From positions 1-43,129 of the forward strand of contig CAMDLP010000024.1 of NCBI GenBank assembly GCA_945901795.1: DNA of 43,129 bases, written 5' to 3'. Shown one piece after another: positions 40,586 through 43,129 of the stretch. The DNA is from Akkermansia muciniphila (lineage in GTDB: Bacteria; Verrucomicrobiota; Verrucomicrobiia; Verrucomicrobiales; Akkermansiaceae). Both the position numbers and the translations under genes were made by a program. A model generated the notes under the pieces. That model was not told the origin of the DNA and ran no database searches. It was given only the letters and a program-made list of their open reading frames with translations. Positions within the stretch are counted from its first letter, which is position 1. Every line of letters starts with the position of its first letter.

Positions 40586-42193
40586 GTGAGCGATTCTGAA
40601 AACGACCCATTGAACAGCCTTCTATCGAGTTTTGCCCTCGGACCCGCGTGGGCGCGTGCTGCCGGCGACAGCAAGCCCGAGCGCAAACCCAAGACATTTT
40701 CCGAAGACCGTCCGCCGCGTCGCGATGACCGCGGACCACGCAGCGGTGGCTCGCGCGATGGCGGCGAACGCCGACCATTTCAAGGCCGTGACCAAGGAGA
40801 CCGCCGCGACGCACCTCCCCGGATTGAGGAAGCACGCCCGGAAGAAGGAATACGCGTGACCATCGCGCCCGATCCGCAAGCCGTGCACCTCATCGGCAAG
40901 GAAGTCCATCAGGTCGCCCGCGTCTATCCGCTCTTTGATGTCGCAAAAATTCTGCTCGCGGAAAAAAACCGCTGCCGGGCGGTTTTCGAAGCCCCCGAAC
41001 CCCACGCCCCGCTCGTCCGCGGCAAGCTGGAGGAATCCGTTTTCCTCAACCGCGAGGAAGCGAGCCGCCACCTTTGGAACTCCGAGTTCCGGAACGAACT
41101 GATCGAGGAGGAAACCATCGAGGTCGAGCCTCCGACCGGAAATTTCCAGGCCATCGCCCGCTGCGGCATCTCCGGCGAATGGTTGGGCCCGGTCAATTTC
41201 CACTCCTATCAGACGAACCTGCGCCGTCTGCACCGCGAGCGGTTCGCCCGGATGCCGTTCGAGGTTTACGCGTCCAAGGTCCGCACCGAGCGCGGCGAGG
41301 AAGCCGTCAACGCGTGGCTGGAAACGATGAAGCAAAAGACTCGCTGGCGGATCAAGGGCGAGGGCGACGAAGCCTGGATCGACGACCGCGCCGAAGCCGA
41401 GCGCGCCTTGGGTGCCCGCTGTTTCGACAAGGCCTTCGAGGAAGTCCGCACCGCCGACGTCTCCGGAGCCATCCTAGCCAAGAACCTCTCCCCTTCGCTA
41501 CTGATGTCGCTGAAAATCGCGGGCACCCACGCCCGCAACCATCCCGCGATTTTGATTCCGGCGGTGTGCAGCGCCATCGAGACCGAGCACCTTCCCGTTT
41601 TCAAACGCCAGGGCAAACTCCACACCGGTCCCGCCCGTCCGCACCCGCTGCCGCTCAACCAGCTCCTCGCCGAGCGCCCCGCCCAGATGGTCGCTTGGAT
41701 CCGCGAGAACAAGCCCGCGAAACTCGAAGGGCTCTGGAAATCCGTCTTACCCGAAGGCAGCACCGCCCCGCCCGCCGAATACGCGGCCGACCTTTTCTGG
41801 CTGCTCCATCAGGGCCACATTCTGCTCTACACCGACGACACGCTCGCCGTCCAAGAAGCCCGCGAAGCAACTGCCACCGAAACCGGTGACGAACCGAAAA
41901 AAGCCAAGAAGAAGAAAAAAAAGTCCAAGACAGCGAAACCAGCCGGTGAAGCCACCGCAGCGGAGGAATCTCCCGAAACCGAATCCGCTGTCGCAAGCCC
42001 GGAAATCGCCGTGGAAGCGCCGACGGAAAATCTAGCAGAATCTTCCGAGCCTGCCGTCGCTGAAATCCCCGATGTCGAGGCGGTCCCAGTCGCGGAACCC
42101 GCACCCGAGCAGGAATTCCCGGTCGCAGCCGCCGCCGAAGAACCGGTTTCTGCGGAGGCAGAAGAGGAGCACCCCTACCCTTTCATCGATTAA
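40586..42193 (+). CDS. Conserved Verrucomicrobia-type protein with disordered RG-rich and acidic tails
   Basis: This 535-aa protein has three parts. Residues about 30-80 are low-complexity, rich in Arg, Gly and Asp (DDRGPRSGGSRDGGERR). The middle (about 90-440) is a folded, conserved-looking domain with VHLIGKEVHQVARVYPLF, FHSYQTNLRRLHRERFARMP and, near the C-terminal end, ADLFWLLHQGHILLYTDD. The tail (about 445-535) has a Lys run (KKAKKKKKKSK) and then an acidic Ala/Glu/Pro region. Such basic and acidic tails suggest binding to RNA or DNA or ribosomes, but this is an inference. The start is GTG 40586. I do not recognise a named family. Confidence 0.65.
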   Translation: MSDSENDPLNSLLSSFALGPAWARAAGDSKPERKPKTFSEDRPPRRDDRGPRSGGSRDGGERRPFQGRDQGDRRDAPPRIEEARPEEGIRVTIAPDPQAVHLIGKEVHQVARVYPLFDVAKILLAEKNRCRAVFEAPEPHAPLVRGKLEESVFLNREEASRHLWNSEFRNELIEEETIEVEPPTGNFQAIARCGISGEWLGPVNFHSYQTNLRRLHRERFARMPFEVYASKVRTERGEEAVNAWLETMKQKTRWRIKGEGDEAWIDDRAEAERALGARCFDKAFEEVRTADVSGAILAKNLSPSLLMSLKIAGTHARNHPAILIPAVCSAIETEHLPVFKRQGKLHTGPARPHPLPLNQLLAERPAQMVAWIRENKPAKLEGLWKSVLPEGSTAPPAEYAADLFWLLHQGHILLYTDDTLAVQEAREATATETGDEPKKAKKKKKKSKTAKPAGEATAAEESPETESAVASPEIAVEAPTENLAESSEPAVAEIPDVEAVPVAEPAPEQEFPVAAAAEEPVSAEAEEEHPYPFID

Positions 42194-42237
42194 ATTCGGC
42201 GAATTCAAATTTCATCGAGGTTTCTACCTTCCAAGGG

Positions 42238-42266
42238 TTGACGTCGTCCTTCCCCTATGGTTCAAA
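42238..42266 (+). promoter_or_regulatory. Possible promoter of tRNA-Ser
   Basis: TTGACG (42238-42243) is a good -35 match upstream of the tRNA. At a 17-base spacing the -10 position is TTCAAA, a poor match; TATGGT lies closer but at a wrong spacing. Tentative. Confidence 0.3.
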
Positions 42267-42284
42267 CCTCCCGACCTGCTTCAC

Positions 42285-42374
42285 GGAACGGTGGCTGAGT
42301 GGTCGAAAGCACTCCCTTGCTAAGGGAACGTACGGGTAACCGTACCGAGGGTTCAAATCCCTCCCGTTCCGCCA
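42285..42374 (+). tRNA. tRNA-Ser (GCT)
   Basis: The acceptor arms GGAACGG and CCGTTCC pair perfectly. The D-arm reads TGGCTGAGTGGTCGAAAGCA, the anticodon loop TTGCTAA has anticodon GCT (Ser, AGC/AGU codons), a long variable arm (ACGTACGGGTAACCGTACC) gives the type II form expected for serine, and the T-arm is GAGGGTTCAAATCCCTC. Discriminator G and CCA (42372-42374) are encoded. The region beyond its 3' end has a changed base composition. Confidence 0.95.
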
Positions 42375-42694
42375 TCTTGTTGACCGTGAGTAGGTTGTGC
42401 GTTTTTCGTTGATTTCATGGGCGTTCTTGCGTTTGTGTTTTTTCCCGTCCTCGCACTGTTTCGTGCCATTCGCGGGCTGTTTGTGTGGAATCCGTGTGGA
42501 ATTTCGAGAAATTCTGTCGCGAATCCCAGTTGGATTTGAACCCCGACAGAATCATGGCATTACCCGGAATCCGGGAGTCGGCATGTCTGATCAGGCTCTC
42601 GTCCATACGTCACATATCTGCCAGATCGGCGGGGCGGATCAAGGGCGAATTGCCTCGCCGGTCATATCCGTCCAGACTGCCATGGCGTGGACCG
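42375..42694. other. Gene-free stretch downstream of tRNA-Ser
   Basis: No convincing gene is visible here. The sequence holds GTGTGGAATCC and GTGTGGAATTT as a near-repeat at about 42483-42502, and an inverted 12-base copy of part of the tRNA-Ser T-arm (GGATTTGAACCC at 42532-42543). Such patterns occur at attachment sites of integrated elements, but no integrase gene is seen in the window. Confidence 0.35.
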
Positions 42695-43129
42695 TCACTT
42701 CTTATTTCCATCCAGTTCACGAGCTAGCTTAGTCCCGTCGTCAAACCATCGTTCTAAATACCTGTAAATTAAAAGAGTCTGATTCTGGATTGCTTCCCTG
42801 AACACAATCTCCGATTTAGTTCTGCAATACAATAATGGATGGGCCGACCATCCCCTTCCGCCAAAGTTGTCAATTTTGAGATGCTCAACGACATCTTCGC
42901 TGACCTCGTCAACGCAATAAACAATAATTAGTATGAAGCGACACAAAATACGCGGGAATTTCTTAGACCGATTATTTTTCAAAAGGCTCAACAATTCTCT
43001 AATGTCATTAGAAATTTGTTTTGAATTGAGCGATTTTCCATCAAGAATAAATGTTCCTGCGTATGTATAAGACAACGCCTTCCACCCTTCTTCGTATTTG
43101 GCGCTATGCAGCAGTGGAGAAAGATCAAC
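42695..43129 (-). CDS. Unknown AT-rich island protein (5' end outside window)
   Basis: The frame is open from the window end (VDLSPLLHSAKYEEGWKAL) to a stop at 42695, giving 144 visible residues; its start lies outside. A TTG at 43075 could be read as a start but the frame and its sense continue upstream. It has blocks such as SYTYAGTFILDGKSL and FPRILCRFILIIVYCVDEVS and ends in LIYRYLERWFDDGTKLAREL. Base composition is clearly AT-richer than the core genes. I do not recognise the family; the context (directly behind tRNA-Ser, foreign composition) suggests an island gene. Confidence 0.6.
   Translation of the reverse strand, partial: VDLSPLLHSAKYEEGWKALSYTYAGTFILDGKSLNSKQISNDIRELLSLLKNNRSKKFPRILCRFILIIVYCVDEVSEDVVEHLKIDNFGGRGWSAHPLLYCRTKSEIVFREAIQNQTLLIYRYLERWFDDGTKLARELDGNKK

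Noticed and set aside
42532-42543. Inverted GGATTTGAACCC as a second tRNA or tRNA fragment
   Set aside because: The flanks do not pair as a T-stem and no acceptor or anticodon arm is present; the 12-base match to the tRNA-Ser T-arm is too short to claim an attachment site.
1-43129. CRISPR array, rRNA genes, intact insertion sequence
   Set aside because: I looked for regularly spaced repeats, conserved rRNA blocks and transposase-like frames with terminal inverted repeats and found none.

Overview
The window is GC-rich, gene-dense DNA of a diderm heterotroph, most likely a member of the Verrucomicrobiota (Luteolibacter/Haloferula/Akkermansiaceae-like). The grounds are a WaaA Kdo transferase (lipid A-type outer membrane), several lipoproteins, protein families typical of this phylum and of Planctomycetes (TIGR03790 family, DUF6288-like, a DUF1080 remnant, a eukaryote-type UDP-glucose pyrophosphorylase) and weak or absent Shine-Dalgarno sequences. 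The assignment rests on recognising families by eye; no search was run.

Layout. (1) 1-3461: a degraded prophage or integrative element (small terminase-like gene, a terminase large-subunit stub broken at about 1186, a short ATP-dependent DNA ligase facing it, small phage-type ORFs and a strong terminator) ending beside tRNA-Asn(GTT). (2) 3600-9878: thiS, a DUF2851 gene and a TIGR03790 gene as a coupled minus-strand operon, a metallo-beta-lactamase-fold hydrolase, then recN and an ATP-dependent zinc-protease-like gene on plus. (3) 9850-11591: a toxin-antitoxin cluster on minus: RES/Xre-DUF2384, HicA/HicB (hicB lacks a normal start codon) and a remnant of a second RES gene. (4) 11700-15308: metK-ahcY, divergent from an ArsR-HTH/SAM-methyltransferase fusion that probably senses the SAM/SAH state. 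(5) 15321-18482: envelope proteins (NAGPA-like lipoprotein, small lipoprotein, D,D-carboxypeptidase) and bioF. (6) 18793-26195: a frameshifted HEAT/sulfatase remnant, a HAD hydrolase, UDP-glucose pyrophosphorylase, rimK, purC, a membrane zinc-ribbon protein and a coupled two-gene operon of unknown function. (7) 26283-31573: sulfate assimilation operon cysJ-cysI-cysH-cysK. (8) recF. (9) 32781-36344: a decay zone around a large DUF6288-type gene. (10) 36465-42193: exported protein, AsmA-like protein, rsmD (its 3' end lies in a REP-like hairpin), waaA and a 535-aa protein with low-complexity tails. (11) 42285-43129: tRNA-Ser(GCT), followed at once by AT-rich DNA with the end of an unknown gene, probably the edge of a second island.

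How it fits together. CysJIH reduces PAPS to sulfide and CysK fixes it into cysteine; MetK and AhcY run the SAM cycle that feeds methyltransferases such as RsmD; RecN and RecF serve recombinational repair; WaaA, the carboxypeptidase, the AsmA-like protein and the lipoproteins serve the envelope. The accessory DNA is at the two tRNA-flanked ends and in the toxin-antitoxin cluster. I found no CRISPR array, rRNA gene or intact insertion sequence. The most interesting signals are the SAM-cycle regulator, the startless hicB with a duplicated RES tail, the terminase/ligase junction, the REP-like extension of rsmD, and paralogous gene fragments on both sides of the DUF6288 gene.
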